Shown: positions 1-7,755, numbered from the stretch's first letter. The stretch: 11,018 bases of DNA from JBBRWO01 sp038249135 (GCA_038249135.1 JBBRWO010000066.1:1-11018), one strand, 5' to 3'. Notes: generated by a model from the sequence alone, not told the origin. A program made the numbers and translations.

Positions 1-138
1 CTCCAGCGCACGGGAGTAGCGCGACTCTTTGAGGTCGCTCCCGGTGACACGAGCGCCACGGGATGCGAGCACCAGCGCGATTCCGCTCATACCGGCGCCA
101 CCTGCGCCGATGAAGTGTGCATATACCTGCTCGGACAA
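1..138 (-). CDS. murC: UDP-N-acetylmuramate--L-alanine ligase MurC, N-terminal fragment
   Basis: MurC is the cytoplasmic ATP-dependent ligase that adds L-Ala, the first stem-peptide residue, to UDP-MurNAc. Only 46 codons are visible and the gene runs off the low-coordinate edge. The fragment begins MSEQVYAHFIGAGGAGMSG. The glycine-rich loop IGAGGAGMSG (residues 10-19) is the UDP-MurNAc-binding Rossmann start typical of MurC; the family usually has GIGGAGMSG, so the Ile-to-Ala change is a small variant. It is followed by a second strand ending TGSD. I chose the TTG at 138 because GGAAGGA lies six bases before it. An in-frame ATG at 153 would add five residues but has no Shine-Dalgarno at usable distance. 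murG ends 36 bases upstream, so murC belongs to the same operon. Identity is firm from the motif and from its place after murG; the exact start is less sure. Confidence 0.88.
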   Translation of the reverse strand, partial: MSEQVYAHFIGAGGAGMSGIALVLASRGARVTGSDLKESRYSRALE

Positions 139-144
139 CGGTCG

Positions 145-151
145 TCCTTCC
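145..151 (-). promoter_or_regulatory. Ribosome binding site that favours a TTG start for murC
   Basis: On the minus strand GGAAGGA stands six bases before TTG (138-136). The competing upstream ATG (153-151) overlaps this element and has only GAGG 14 bases away. This argues for a TTG start, but the choice is inferred from spacing alone. Confidence 0.5.
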
Positions 152-174
152 ATGGGGTGCGGGTCGACCTCAGG

Positions 175-1287
175 CTAGGGACGAGTGGTCTTTGCCCCGG
201 CTTCATGCACGAGCGTCACCACTCGATGCGCCGCGTCGGGCCTACCCAACGCACGCGACGCGTCGGACATGGTAGCACGCCGAGCAGCGTCGCTGAGGAT
301 GCCGAGAATGATGTCACCGAAGCGTTCATCATCGAGGTCTTTGTCGGCGACGAGTTCAGCCGCACCATGGGCGACCATGGTTCGCGCGTTCTTGGTCTGG
401 TGGTCGTCGGTGGCGTACGGGTACGGAACGAGCACCGCAGGTAGTCCGAGAGCTGTTATCTCGGCGATAGAGGTGGCGCCGGCCCGTGCAACGACCAGGT
501 CCGCTCCAGCCAGCGCGCTGCCCATGTCGTTGAGGTACTCCAAAACGCGCCAGCGGCCGTCCGCATCATCGCCGGCGGCGGAAAGCGACTCGCGAACAGT
601 GGCAGCCTCTGCGGCGCCCGCCACGTGGAGCACGTGAAGGTTCTCCTCGGCGACGAGGCGGGTTCTGAGCGCGAGGAGCGCGGTGTTGAGGTGGCGAGCA
701 CCACGACTCCCGCCGAACACCAGCAGCACGCGAGCCGTCTCGGGAAGGTCCAAAGCGCGCCTGCCTGAGTCACGTCGCGCACGGGTGACCTCGTCGCGCA
801 CGGGATTACCGGTGACGATGACTCGGCCGGGGTGTTTCAGCAGCTCTGCCGACTCCTCATAGGTGACGGCAACGCGTATCGCCCAGCGACTCAGGACGCG
901 GTTGGCCATGCCCGGCACAGAGTTCTGCTCGTGGAGCACGAGCGGAACACCGCGGAGCACGGCGGCCAGCCCGACCGGGATCGATACGTAACCGCCAAAG
1001 CCGACAACCGCGTCCGGTCTATCGGCGCCGAACCAGCGCCACGCCGTCATCGTAGAAGCAGCGATCCGCAGAGAAGACGTGACCAGTGTCCACGGACGCG
1101 ACCGATCGAACCCGCGCGCGCGCAGGCCACGAAACACGACGCCCGCCTCGGGGACAAGGCGGGCCTCCAATCCGTCAGGTGTGCCGACGAAGGTGACTTC
1201 GTCATGCTCGGCGGCGAGAACTCCTGCCACTGCCAGCGCTGGGTACACGTGGCCTGCTGTTCCTCCGCCGCTCATCACTACTCGCAC
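175..1287 (-). CDS. murG: UDP-GlcNAc--lipid I N-acetylglucosaminyltransferase MurG
   Basis: MurG transfers GlcNAc from UDP-GlcNAc to lipid I, making lipid II at the inner face of the membrane. The 370-residue product has the two-Rossmann GT-B (family GT28) layout. The N-terminal loop SGGGTAGHVYPALA (6-19) carries the conserved His13. GFGGYVSIP (96-104) and HEQN (119-122) follow. The C-terminal domain has FGGSRGA (191-197), the nucleotide-binding RAGATSIAE (268-276) whose Glu276 matches the ribose-binding Glu of the family, and PYPYATDDHQTKNA (288-301). The open frame extends ten codons upstream to a GTG at 1317, but the GTG at 1287 has GAGGAG seven bases before it and starts exactly at the conserved strand, so I use it. 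The first 86 bases lie inside the 3' end of ftsW in another frame. The product ends TAG 21-36 bases before murC. Length and motifs are normal. Confidence 0.96.
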   Translation of the reverse strand: MRVVMSGGGTAGHVYPALAVAGVLAAEHDEVTFVGTPDGLEARLVPEAGVVFRGLRARGFDRSRPWTLVTSSLRIAASTMTAWRWFGADRPDAVVGFGGYVSIPVGLAAVLRGVPLVLHEQNSVPGMANRVLSRWAIRVAVTYEESAELLKHPGRVIVTGNPVRDEVTRARRDSGRRALDLPETARVLLVFGGSRGARHLNTALLALRTRLVAEENLHVLHVAGAAEAATVRESLSAAGDDADGRWRVLEYLNDMGSALAGADLVVARAGATSIAEITALGLPAVLVPYPYATDDHQTKNARTMVAHGAAELVADKDLDDERFGDIILGILSDAARRATMSDASRALGRPDAAHRVVTLVHEAGAKTTRP

Positions 1288-2440
1288 GCTTGGTCTCCTC
1301 TTTCCGGGGAGCGACACGAACGGCTCTGGGTGCCAGCGCCCCGTACTTTGACACCGACAGCATCAGTCCGACACAGATCATGGTAACGAGCATCGATGAG
1401 CCGCCGTACGACACGAACGGCAACGGCTTTCCAGTGATCGGGAAGATGCCTGTGACGGCCGACATGTTCAGCACCGCTTGGAACACCAGCATACTCGTGA
1501 TCGCGCCAGCGACCAGACGCCCGAACGGGTCACGCGCGCCCATGGCGATGCGCACGCCCGCGTACAAGAGAATGCCAAATCCCACGACGACTGCCATCGT
1601 GCCGATCAGCCCCGCTTCCTCTCCGATTATCGCAAAGATGAAGTCGGTGTGCGCCTCAGGCAGGTAGAAGAACTTCTGCCGAGAAAGCCCCAGACCCACT
1701 CCGTTGATCCCGCCGGTGCCGAAGGCAAACAGCGCCTGCACTGCCTGATAGCCGCTCTTGAGCGGATCCGACCATGGGTCGAACGCCGAGATGACGCGTA
1801 GTAGCCGATACGGCTCGATCCAGATAGCGAAGATACCGAAGGCGACGACGAGCGCGGCCGCCACACCGACCCACCGCAGCCCGATACCTCCGAGGAACAG
1901 TACGGTCGCCACACCGATAGCGAGCAGGATCGCAGTTCCCAGGTCAGGTTGCGCGACGATCATGACCGCTGGCACGCCGACGAAGAACGCCATCTTGCGC
2001 AGGTAACTGCCGGTATCCAGTCGCTTGCGCTGCCACTCGACGGTCAATCCTGCCGCAACGAGGATACAGGCGATCTTAGCCAGTTCCGAAGGCTGCAGGT
2101 TGAAGAAGCCGAGAGGGATCCAGCGACGGGCGCCTCCTCGGACGATGCCCAGCGCGAACGTCGTGACCAACAGTCCGATGGCGACCCACCACGCCTGCGT
2201 TCCGAGCGAACCCTGAAAGCGACGATAGTCGAATCGGGAAACCACCGCCGCGCAGATCACGCCAAAGACCACGAACGCAAGTTGGCGAACGAAGAAGTGG
2301 ATTGCTGAACCCTCTTTGACCAGCGCGGAAATCGAGGATGCCGAGTAGATCATCACCAACCCGAAGATGGTGAGAAACAACGTTGCGCCCATGAGGAGGA
2401 ACCTAGCCGAGGCCCCACCCGCATACTCGGATCGCTTCAC
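1202..2440 (-). CDS. ftsW: Lipid II polymerase / SEDS cell division protein FtsW
   Basis: FtsW is the SEDS-family peptidoglycan glycosyltransferase of the septum and works with the class B PBP FtsI. The 412-residue product is a multi-pass membrane protein with about ten hydrophobic segments from residue 13 to about 365. Recognisable landmarks are LQPSELAK (115-122), AQPDLGTA (163-170), PEAHTDFIFAIIGEE (261-275), where Asp266 matches the essential SEDS aspartate, and the family signature from NMSAVTGIFPITG (325-337) to KPLPFVSYGGSS (338-349). The start is GTG, overlapping the murD stop as GTGA, with GGAGGTGA seven bases upstream. After the last membrane segment comes a cytoplasmic tail of about 45 residues. 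Its last 28 residues hold ten arginines and share DNA with the beginning of murG. FtsW rather than RodA is chosen because the gene sits between murD and murG in a dcw cluster. Confidence 0.95.
   Translation of the reverse strand: MKRSEYAGGASARFLLMGATLFLTIFGLVMIYSASSISALVKEGSAIHFFVRQLAFVVFGVICAAVVSRFDYRRFQGSLGTQAWWVAIGLLVTTFALGIVRGGARRWIPLGFFNLQPSELAKIACILVAAGLTVEWQRKRLDTGSYLRKMAFFVGVPAVMIVAQPDLGTAILLAIGVATVLFLGGIGLRWVGVAAALVVAFGIFAIWIEPYRLLRVISAFDPWSDPLKSGYQAVQALFAFGTGGINGVGLGLSRQKFFYLPEAHTDFIFAIIGEEAGLIGTMAVVVGFGILLYAGVRIAMGARDPFGRLVAGAITSMLVFQAVLNMSAVTGIFPITGKPLPFVSYGGSSMLVTMICVGLMLSVSKYGALAPRAVRVAPRKEETKRASSDERRRNSRPRVPSAGSGRSSRRRA
1294..1301 (-). promoter_or_regulatory. Ribosome binding site of murG, inside ftsW
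   Basis: AGAGGAGA on the minus strand, with core GAGGAG at 1295-1300, stands seven bases before the GTG at 1287. It lies within the ftsW reading frame, where the same bases encode part of the basic tail. It decides the murG start over the GTG at 1317. Confidence 0.75.
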
Positions 2441-3819
2441 GCTTGGCTCACCTCCATGCCGCGCACCAACTCCTTGAACGCCGCGCCGCGGTGCTCATAG
2501 GAGGTGAACTCGTCGAACGAAGCGCACGCCGGCGAAAGAACGACGACATCTCCCGGCTGAGCCAGCGCCTGAGCGACGGCGACGGCGTCAGCGAGCGACA
2601 CCGCCTCGACCGTCTCCACCTGAAGACCCTCGAATGCAGCGGCAAGCTCTCCTCGAGACTCGCCGAAAAGAACCACCGATTTGGCGTCGCCGTCTGCTCG
2701 CTCTGCGAGGGGACGAAAGTTATTTCCTTTGTTGCGACCACCCAGAAGCAGGACCAGGGGGTGATCGCGAAACGCCTCAACCGCCTTGAACACGGCATCG
2801 GGATTTGTGGCCTTGCTGTCGTTGTACCACTCGACACCGGCGATGCAGCCCACGGGCTCGAGACGATGCTCGATGGCCTGGAAACTGCGCAACCCGTCTC
2901 GCAGATCGGAAGGCGAGATGCCGAACGCGTGCGCAGCGGCGGCTGCCGCGAGCGCGTTGCTGACGTTGTGGTCACCGCGAATCAGCAATTCGTCGGCACG
3001 GCACAGCCGCACCTCTCCGCCCCGAGTCTCGAGCACCAGCACGCCGTCGACCCGAGATGCCCCCAGACTGTGACGCGCATTGAGGGCGATGCGCGAGACA
3101 GGCACTCCATGCGCGGCCACTTCGTCAACGCGCGCAGCCGAGCCGGGGTCGTCGACATCGATGACCGCAAGGTCGTCGGGCCCGAGATGCGCGAACAATC
3201 GCATCTTGTCAGCCGTATAGGCCTCAATCGATCCGTGCCAATCGAGGTGGTCCGGGGTGATGTTGAGCAGAACCGCGACAGTGGGGTGAAACGTAGCCGT
3301 CAACGACAGCTGAAACGACGAAACCTCTGCAACGAGCACGTCGTTATCGGACGCATCGGCGACCGCCGCTATGGCGGGAGATCCGATGTTTCCGACCGTG
3401 CGCGCGGCCACGCCACCCTGTCTCAGCAGGTGGGCAACGAGCGCCGTGGTTGTGGTCTTGCCGTTGGTACCCGTCACCGCTATCCACTGCTGGCGGGACT
3501 CGACAAACGCGAACTCAATCTCAGAGATGATGCGCTCGGCGTGCTCTCGAGCAGAACGCATGAGCGGTGCGTGTGGCGGGATGCCCGGACTCGCCACACA
3601 CACGGAATAGACACCGGCCACCTGGTCAGAACCGAGTTCGACACGAACCCCCAGCGCTCGCAGCTCCTCGGCGTGCCTTTCGGTCTGTGGCGTCTTGGCC
3701 GCGTCATAGGCGGTCACAGAAGTCGCAGCCCCGCGGGCTACCAAGCCAGTAGCGTAGCGCGCAGTGGCAATGCCGCTGCGACCGAGACCGAGAATCAGTA
3801 CATCGCCGTAGTTCGTCAT
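2437..3819 (-). CDS. murD: UDP-N-acetylmuramoyl-L-alanine--D-glutamate ligase MurD
   Basis: MurD adds D-Glu to UDP-MurNAc-L-Ala in the cytoplasm, using ATP. The 460 residues show the three Mur-ligase domains. The N-terminal Rossmann domain starts with LILGLGRSGIA (8-18), the MurD form of the UDP-binding loop. The central ATPase domain has VTGTNGKTTTT (115-125), NIGSP (144-148) and SSFQL (167-171), followed by NITPDHLDWH (186-195). The C-terminal domain has NDSKATNP (333-340) and SPACASFDEF (429-438), which is diagnostic of MurD. The lysine of YTADKMRLF (K205) is in the position carbamylated in Mur ligases. The ATG overlaps the mraY stop as ATGA, with no visible Shine-Dalgarno, so initiation probably depends on ribosomes finishing mraY. 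Its P-loop codons form an exact 23-base repeat with those of murE. Confidence 0.97.
   Translation of the reverse strand: MTNYGDVLILGLGRSGIATARYATGLVARGAATSVTAYDAAKTPQTERHAEELRALGVRVELGSDQVAGVYSVCVASPGIPPHAPLMRSAREHAERIISEIEFAFVESRQQWIAVTGTNGKTTTTALVAHLLRQGGVAARTVGNIGSPAIAAVADASDNDVLVAEVSSFQLSLTATFHPTVAVLLNITPDHLDWHGSIEAYTADKMRLFAHLGPDDLAVIDVDDPGSAARVDEVAAHGVPVSRIALNARHSLGASRVDGVLVLETRGGEVRLCRADELLIRGDHNVSNALAAAAAAHAFGISPSDLRDGLRSFQAIEHRLEPVGCIAGVEWYNDSKATNPDAVFKAVEAFRDHPLVLLLGGRNKGNNFRPLAERADGDAKSVVLFGESRGELAAAFEGLQVETVEAVSLADAVAVAQALAQPGDVVVLSPACASFDEFTSYEHRGAAFKELVRGMEVSQA
2448..2455 (-). promoter_or_regulatory. Ribosome binding site of ftsW
   Basis: GGAGGTGA on the minus strand, seven bases before the GTG at 2440 and inside the last codons of murD. 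It is a close match to the anti-Shine-Dalgarno consensus and supports the GTG start. Other four-base junctions of this operon lack such a site. Confidence 0.75.
3446..3468. repeat. 23-base exact repeat, copy 1 (ATP loop of murD)
   Basis: This segment is identical to 7364-7386 in murE, on the same strand and in the same codon phase, about 3.9 kb away. It encodes TNGKTTT plus part of a further Thr codon in both ligases. The equivalent murF segment near 5900 is similar but not identical. Shared ancestry of the P-loop and shared codon preference are the simplest explanation. Confidence 0.6.
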
Positions 3820-4868
3820 GTGAGCTTGTTCAAGATCGACGCCGCAAAGTACATAGCGAAGCCAAGACCTGCGAGGATTCCCGTCACGATCCAGAACCGG
3901 ACCATTACCTTAGTCTCACTCCAGCCGAGCATCTCGAAATGGTGATGCAGCGGCGCCATCCTGAAGATGCGCTTACCGGTCAGCTTGAACGAGGCGACCT
4001 GCATGATGACCGAGAGCGTCTCGGCAACATAGATGCCGCCGATGATCAGAAGCAGGAGTTCGGTCTTGGTGATGACTGCAAGCGCGGCAATCAGGGCGCC
4101 GAGCCCCAGTGACCCCGTGTCGCCCATGAAGATGTCGGCCGGATAGCTGTTGTACCAGAGAAAACCGATACACGCACCTGCGACTGCCGCGGCCAGAAGA
4201 GCCGTCTCCAGAGTGTTCTGCCGAAACGCGATACCCGCATAGGCAAGCGTGACGATCGTGACCGTACCCGCAGCAAGTCCGTCGAGCCCATCGGTGAGAT
4301 TGACTGCGTTGCTCATCCCCATGACCATTACCGCGACGAATGCGAGATAGAGCCACGGCACGATGATCGCGACGCCTCCCACGGAGAACGTGCTCGCCAG
4401 ACTGCCTAGGTACACACGGCTACCCGTCAACGGAATCTGCACCCATGTGGGGAGCTGTGCCCAGTTGACCACGAGGAGCCCAAAGGTGATTGCCGCAGCC
4501 GCCTGCCAGAAAAGCTTGGCGAGCGGACGCAGACCAAGTGAGCGTTCGTGGCTGACCTTGGACCAGTCATCGATGAATCCCAAAATGCCGCACGCCAGCA
4601 TGGTTCCAAGTGCGAGCAGGCTGAGCTTGGTAGGCGTTCCCATGACAAAGAAGGTCACCGTGACAACCAGAAGAATAAGCACACCACCCATGGTGGGCGT
4701 GCCCTGCTTAACGAGATGTCCCTGTGGCCCGTCAGCGCGAACCTGCTGTCCGATGTTGCGCACCCGCAACAGGCGAATCCACACGGGAAACAGAACAGCT
4801 GCGGCCACCATGGCCATAACCACCGAAAGGAACACCTGATAGGTGGGATACTGCGCGAACCGAATCAT
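3816..4868 (-). CDS. mraY: Phospho-N-acetylmuramoyl-pentapeptide-transferase MraY
   Basis: MraY is the integral membrane enzyme that moves phospho-MurNAc-pentapeptide from UDP to undecaprenyl phosphate, giving lipid I. The 350-residue length is normal and about ten hydrophobic segments are spread over the whole protein. Family motifs in order are VKQGTPTMGG (53-62), FIDDWSK with Asp100-Asp101 (98-104), NAVNLTDGLDGLA (187-199), the active-site MGDTGSLGLG with Asp250 (248-257), and APLHHHFE (305-312) with the His triplet. The C-terminal segment VRFWIVTGILAG is typical. The ATG at 4868 overlaps the murF stop as ATGA. The nearest purine run, AAGGGA, is 13 bases away, so translation is probably coupled to murF. 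The TGA of mraY in turn overlaps the murD start. Confidence 0.97.
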   Translation of the reverse strand: MIRFAQYPTYQVFLSVVMAMVAAAVLFPVWIRLLRVRNIGQQVRADGPQGHLVKQGTPTMGGVLILLVVTVTFFVMGTPTKLSLLALGTMLACGILGFIDDWSKVSHERSLGLRPLAKLFWQAAAAITFGLLVVNWAQLPTWVQIPLTGSRVYLGSLASTFSVGGVAIIVPWLYLAFVAVMVMGMSNAVNLTDGLDGLAAGTVTIVTLAYAGIAFRQNTLETALLAAAVAGACIGFLWYNSYPADIFMGDTGSLGLGALIAALAVITKTELLLLIIGGIYVAETLSVIMQVASFKLTGKRIFRMAPLHHHFEMLGWSETKVMVRFWIVTGILAGLGFAMYFAASILNKLT

Positions 4869-6274
4869 CGGGGGTTCACGATCCCTTCTGCGATAGCTTC
4901 AAGTCCCATGATGCGTGACGCCTTCACCAGCACCACGTCTCCTGATGCGAGAATGTCGTCGAGGACCTCGACGGCCTCGGGAGCCTCAACGCAGGCACGG
5001 ACATGGTCGGCGGACATTCCTTCGGCGCGCGCACCCTGTGCGATTCGCTCGGCTCGCGAACCTACTGTCACTAACACGTCGATTGGGAGGCGGGCGACCT
5101 GCTCCCCTATCCGGAAGTGGGCCACCTCCGTGAGCGACCCCAGCTCAGCCATGTCACCCAGCACCGCGATGCGCCGGCCCGTGGTCTGCATATCGGAAAG
5201 CGTCTCAATGGCAGCGCGCATCGAAACGGGATTCGCGTTGTAAGCGTCGTTGATCACCGTGATGCCCGAAGCCGACTCGAACACCTGCATGCGCATCGAG
5301 GAGAGAGACGCGGTCGCGAGGCCGGCGGCGATCGCATCAGGCGATACGCCCAGGTGCAGGGCGAGCGCCGTAGCGGCAAGCGCGTTGTAGACATTGTGTC
5401 GCCCCGGCACTGGAAGCTCGATTCGGACGCCGCCTAGCAGGGCGACCAGGGTGAAACTGGGATGACCGTCAGAGTCTACGAGCACGTCGGTAGCGGAGAC
5501 GTCGCACCTCTCGGACAGACCCCAGCGGACCACGGGCGCCGCGGACCACTCGGCAATCATGTCGGTGTAGGCATCATCGCCATTCAGAAACGCGCACCCA
5601 CCGGAGGGCAGCGAACGAACCAGCTCCCCTTTAGCCCGAGCAACCGCGTCCTGCGTGCCGAGAATCTCGATGTGACTCGTGCCCACGTTCGTGACGAGAC
5701 CGAGCGACGGACGAGCAATCTCACACAGCGCCGCAATCTCACCCTCGGCTCGCATTCCCATTTCGACGATGAGCACGTCTGTGTCCATGCCGGCCCGCAG
5801 AATCGTCAGAGGCACGCCCAGCTCATTGTTGCGATTGCCCTCGGTGCACACGATCCGGAGTGTTGCCCCAAGCGCGGCCTGCACGAAATCCTTGGTCGTG
5901 GTCTTGCCGGTCGAACCGGTGATTCCCACGACCTCGCATTGCAGTCGCGAACGATGATAGGCGGCAAGATCCTGTAGAGCCTGCGTGCCGTCAGCAACTC
6001 GGAGTACTACCGCATCGCGCTCACACGCAAGCGCGATCACATCTTGGAGCGATTCCGGCGCGTTGCTCACGATAAGAGCCCGCGCGCCACGCTCCAGCGC
6101 CGCCCCACAGAACTCGTGCCCGTCTGAGCGCTCGCCTTTCAGCGCCAAGAACGCACAACCAGGTGACGTGCGCCGTGAGTCGATGACGATGTCGCTGATC
6201 ACAGCCTCTACGGAACCGCAGAGAAGCTCGCCGTTCGTGACCGAAGCCATGGTGTGAGCATCGATCATCAGCAT
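4865..6274 (-). CDS. murF: UDP-N-acetylmuramoyl-tripeptide--D-alanyl-D-alanine ligase MurF
   Basis: MurF adds the dipeptide D-Ala-D-Ala to UDP-MurNAc-tripeptide, the last cytoplasmic step. The 469 residues show the usual three domains. The N-terminal domain holds DIVIDSRRTSPGCAFLALKG (28-47), the MurE/MurF-type UDP-binding fold. The ATPase domain has GITGSTGKTTTKD (117-129), GNRNNELGVP (146-155) and EMGMRAEGEI (171-180), whose GNxNNExGVP and EMG forms are specific to MurF. The C-terminal domain has NDAYNANP (342-349), VLGDMAELG (371-379) and KASR (451-454). The ATG at 6274 gives a seven-base overlap with murE, with GAAGGA eleven bases upstream. The third codon is also ATG (6268) and would make a one-base TGATG junction. 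Start choice is therefore open by two residues. Confidence 0.96.
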   Translation of the reverse strand: MLMIDAHTMASVTNGELLCGSVEAVISDIVIDSRRTSPGCAFLALKGERSDGHEFCGAALERGARALIVSNAPESLQDVIALACERDAVVLRVADGTQALQDLAAYHRSRLQCEVVGITGSTGKTTTKDFVQAALGATLRIVCTEGNRNNELGVPLTILRAGMDTDVLIVEMGMRAEGEIAALCEIARPSLGLVTNVGTSHIEILGTQDAVARAKGELVRSLPSGGCAFLNGDDAYTDMIAEWSAAPVVRWGLSERCDVSATDVLVDSDGHPSFTLVALLGGVRIELPVPGRHNVYNALAATALALHLGVSPDAIAAGLATASLSSMRMQVFESASGITVINDAYNANPVSMRAAIETLSDMQTTGRRIAVLGDMAELGSLTEVAHFRIGEQVARLPIDVLVTVGSRAERIAQGARAEGMSADHVRACVEAPEAVEVLDDILASGDVVLVKASRIMGLEAIAEGIVNPR

Positions 6275-7755
6275 CGGGCGCTCAGTCCTTCGCGAGCGAC
6301 CTCGCGGTCGTCGAACTGGATGGTTTCATCGGCGAATACCTGATAGTCCTCGTGCCCCTTGCCGGCAATCAGAACCGAGTCACCGGGTTGTGCGAGCGCG
6401 AGTGCGCGCATGATTGCGCGACCGCGGTCGACTTCGATCTCATAGCGCGTGGTCGCGCCAAGTCCGATCTCGATTTGCGCGATGATCGACGCAGGGTCCT
6501 CAGACCTCGGATTGTCGCTGGTGACGATGACAAGATCGGCATGCTCGGCTGCTGCGGCGCCCATGAGCGGCCGCTTTGAGGGATCCCTGTCCCCGCCGCA
6601 CCCAAAGACCAGAATCGTACGACCGGTGGTCACGCTCTTCACGGCAGCGGTCGCCTTCTCAAGTGAGTCCGGCGTGTGCGCGTAGTCCACAAGCACAGCG
6701 AACGGCTGTCCCTCGTCGATTCGTTCAAGTCTGCCGGGGACCTGCGGAGCCGCTTCCAGCCCCACAACGACCGTAGCGAGAGGAATTCCGGCACTGAGCG
6801 CGCACCCGGCCGCCATCAGGGCGTTATTGACGTTGTAGGCACCCGCCAACGGCAGGCTAACCGTGACCCGCTCTACAGGCGTTACCACAACGAACTGCGT
6901 CCCATCCGCAGAAGGACGCTCCTCGACCGCCTGAAGCGCGTCCCCACAACTCCGACCCACGGTGACCGCGTCAGTGAACTCCTCGGCCATGGTGGCACCG
7001 AACGAGTCATCGGTGTCAATCACACGTGCGGATACTGAGAAGTCGGTGAAGAGACGTCGTTTGACCGCAGCATACTCGGCCAAAGTGCGATGGTAGTCGA
7101 GGTGATCCTGCGTGAGATTGGTGAACCCGACGGCCGCAAATACGACGGCGTCGACTCTGTGCAGATCGATGGCGTGGCTCGAGACCTCCATGGACACCGC
7201 GGTGACTCCCGCGTCGCGCATCTTGGCGAGCAACGCCTGAACCTCGCTGGATTCCGGAGTCGTGCGCGTCGCGGGCACACGCGTGTCGCCGATTCGCGTC
7301 TCGACCGTCCCGATGATTCCGGTTGAATGCCCCGCAGCGCGCAGAATCGAGTCCAGCACGTAGGTGGTTGTGGTCTTGCCGTTGGTGCCTGTCACGCCAA
7401 AGACGAGCATCGATTCGCTCGGCCGGCCCCAGAACTCCGCGGCAGCATGTCCCAGCGCGACTCGAGTGCTCGGGACCAGGTATTGGGGTATCTGAAGTGA
7501 GGGAAGCTTTCGCTCGACGACCAAGGCCGCCGCTCCCCGTGTGGCAGCGTCAACAGCGAAGTCGTGGCCGTCATGAACGGCGCCACGAACGCAGAAGAAG
7601 ACGTCGCCTTCACAGACCTCATCGGCCCGAAACGCGACGCCCGTGACACGCGTGTCTGCAACTGTGTCCGGCTGCGGCGCGATGCGCGCGAGCAGCGACT
7701 TGACCCCGACCATCCCCACCGACTTTCCGTCGTGTTCAGCATGCGATTTTACCAT
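6268..7755 (-). CDS. murE: UDP-N-acetylmuramoyl-tripeptide synthetase MurE, meso-diaminopimelate type
   Basis: MurE adds the third stem residue to UDP-MurNAc-L-Ala-D-Glu. The 495-residue product has GDVFFCVRGAVHDGHDF (50-66) in the UDP-binding domain, the P-loop VTGTNGKTTTT (121-131), EVSSHAI (190-196), NLTQDHLDYH (213-222), and the carbamylated-lysine candidate K232 in AAVKRRLF. The C-terminal domain has VDYAHTPDSLE (356-366), FGCGGDRDPSKRPLMG (384-399), and SDNPRSEDP (413-421). DNPR is the known motif of enzymes that add meso-diaminopimelate; lysine-adding enzymes have a different residue set here, so an mDAP peptidoglycan is inferred. AGKGHEDYQ (464-472) follows. The start at 7755 is five bases after the ftsI stop and has only a weak GGGGA ten bases upstream. 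The next ATG, codon 15 (7713), begins nearer the first conserved helix, so the N-terminus could be 14 residues shorter. Confidence 0.95.
   Translation of the reverse strand: MVKSHAEHDGKSVGMVGVKSLLARIAPQPDTVADTRVTGVAFRADEVCEGDVFFCVRGAVHDGHDFAVDAATRGAAALVVERKLPSLQIPQYLVPSTRVALGHAAAEFWGRPSESMLVFGVTGTNGKTTTTYVLDSILRAAGHSTGIIGTVETRIGDTRVPATRTTPESSEVQALLAKMRDAGVTAVSMEVSSHAIDLHRVDAVVFAAVGFTNLTQDHLDYHRTLAEYAAVKRRLFTDFSVSARVIDTDDSFGATMAEEFTDAVTVGRSCGDALQAVEERPSADGTQFVVVTPVERVTVSLPLAGAYNVNNALMAAGCALSAGIPLATVVVGLEAAPQVPGRLERIDEGQPFAVLVDYAHTPDSLEKATAAVKSVTTGRTILVFGCGGDRDPSKRPLMGAAAAEHADLVIVTSDNPRSEDPASIIAQIEIGLGATTRYEIEVDRGRAIMRALALAQPGDSVLIAGKGHEDYQVFADETIQFDDREVAREGLSARC
7364..7386. repeat. 23-base exact repeat, copy 2 (ATP loop of murE)
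   Basis: Identical to 3446-3468 in murD, in the same orientation and codon phase. Outside it the two genes quickly diverge at the DNA level. See copy 1 for interpretation. Confidence 0.6.

Noticed and set aside
1288..1317. Longer murG start at GTG 1317
   Set aside because: It would add ten residues before the conserved first strand and increase the overlap with ftsW, while the GTG at 1287 has a well-spaced GAGGAG.
832..1386. 184-codon plus-strand frame spanning the ftsW/murG overlap
   Set aside because: Shadow frame; no ribosome binding site or recognisable protein features, and both minus-strand genes are well supported.
2443..3945. 500-codon plus-strand open frame opposite murD, longer than murD itself
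   Set aside because: It mirrors a clear MurD with all motifs. Its translation is rich in Arg, His and Asp with no domain-like pattern, as expected of an antisense frame in GC-rich coding DNA, and it runs across the murD/mraY junction.
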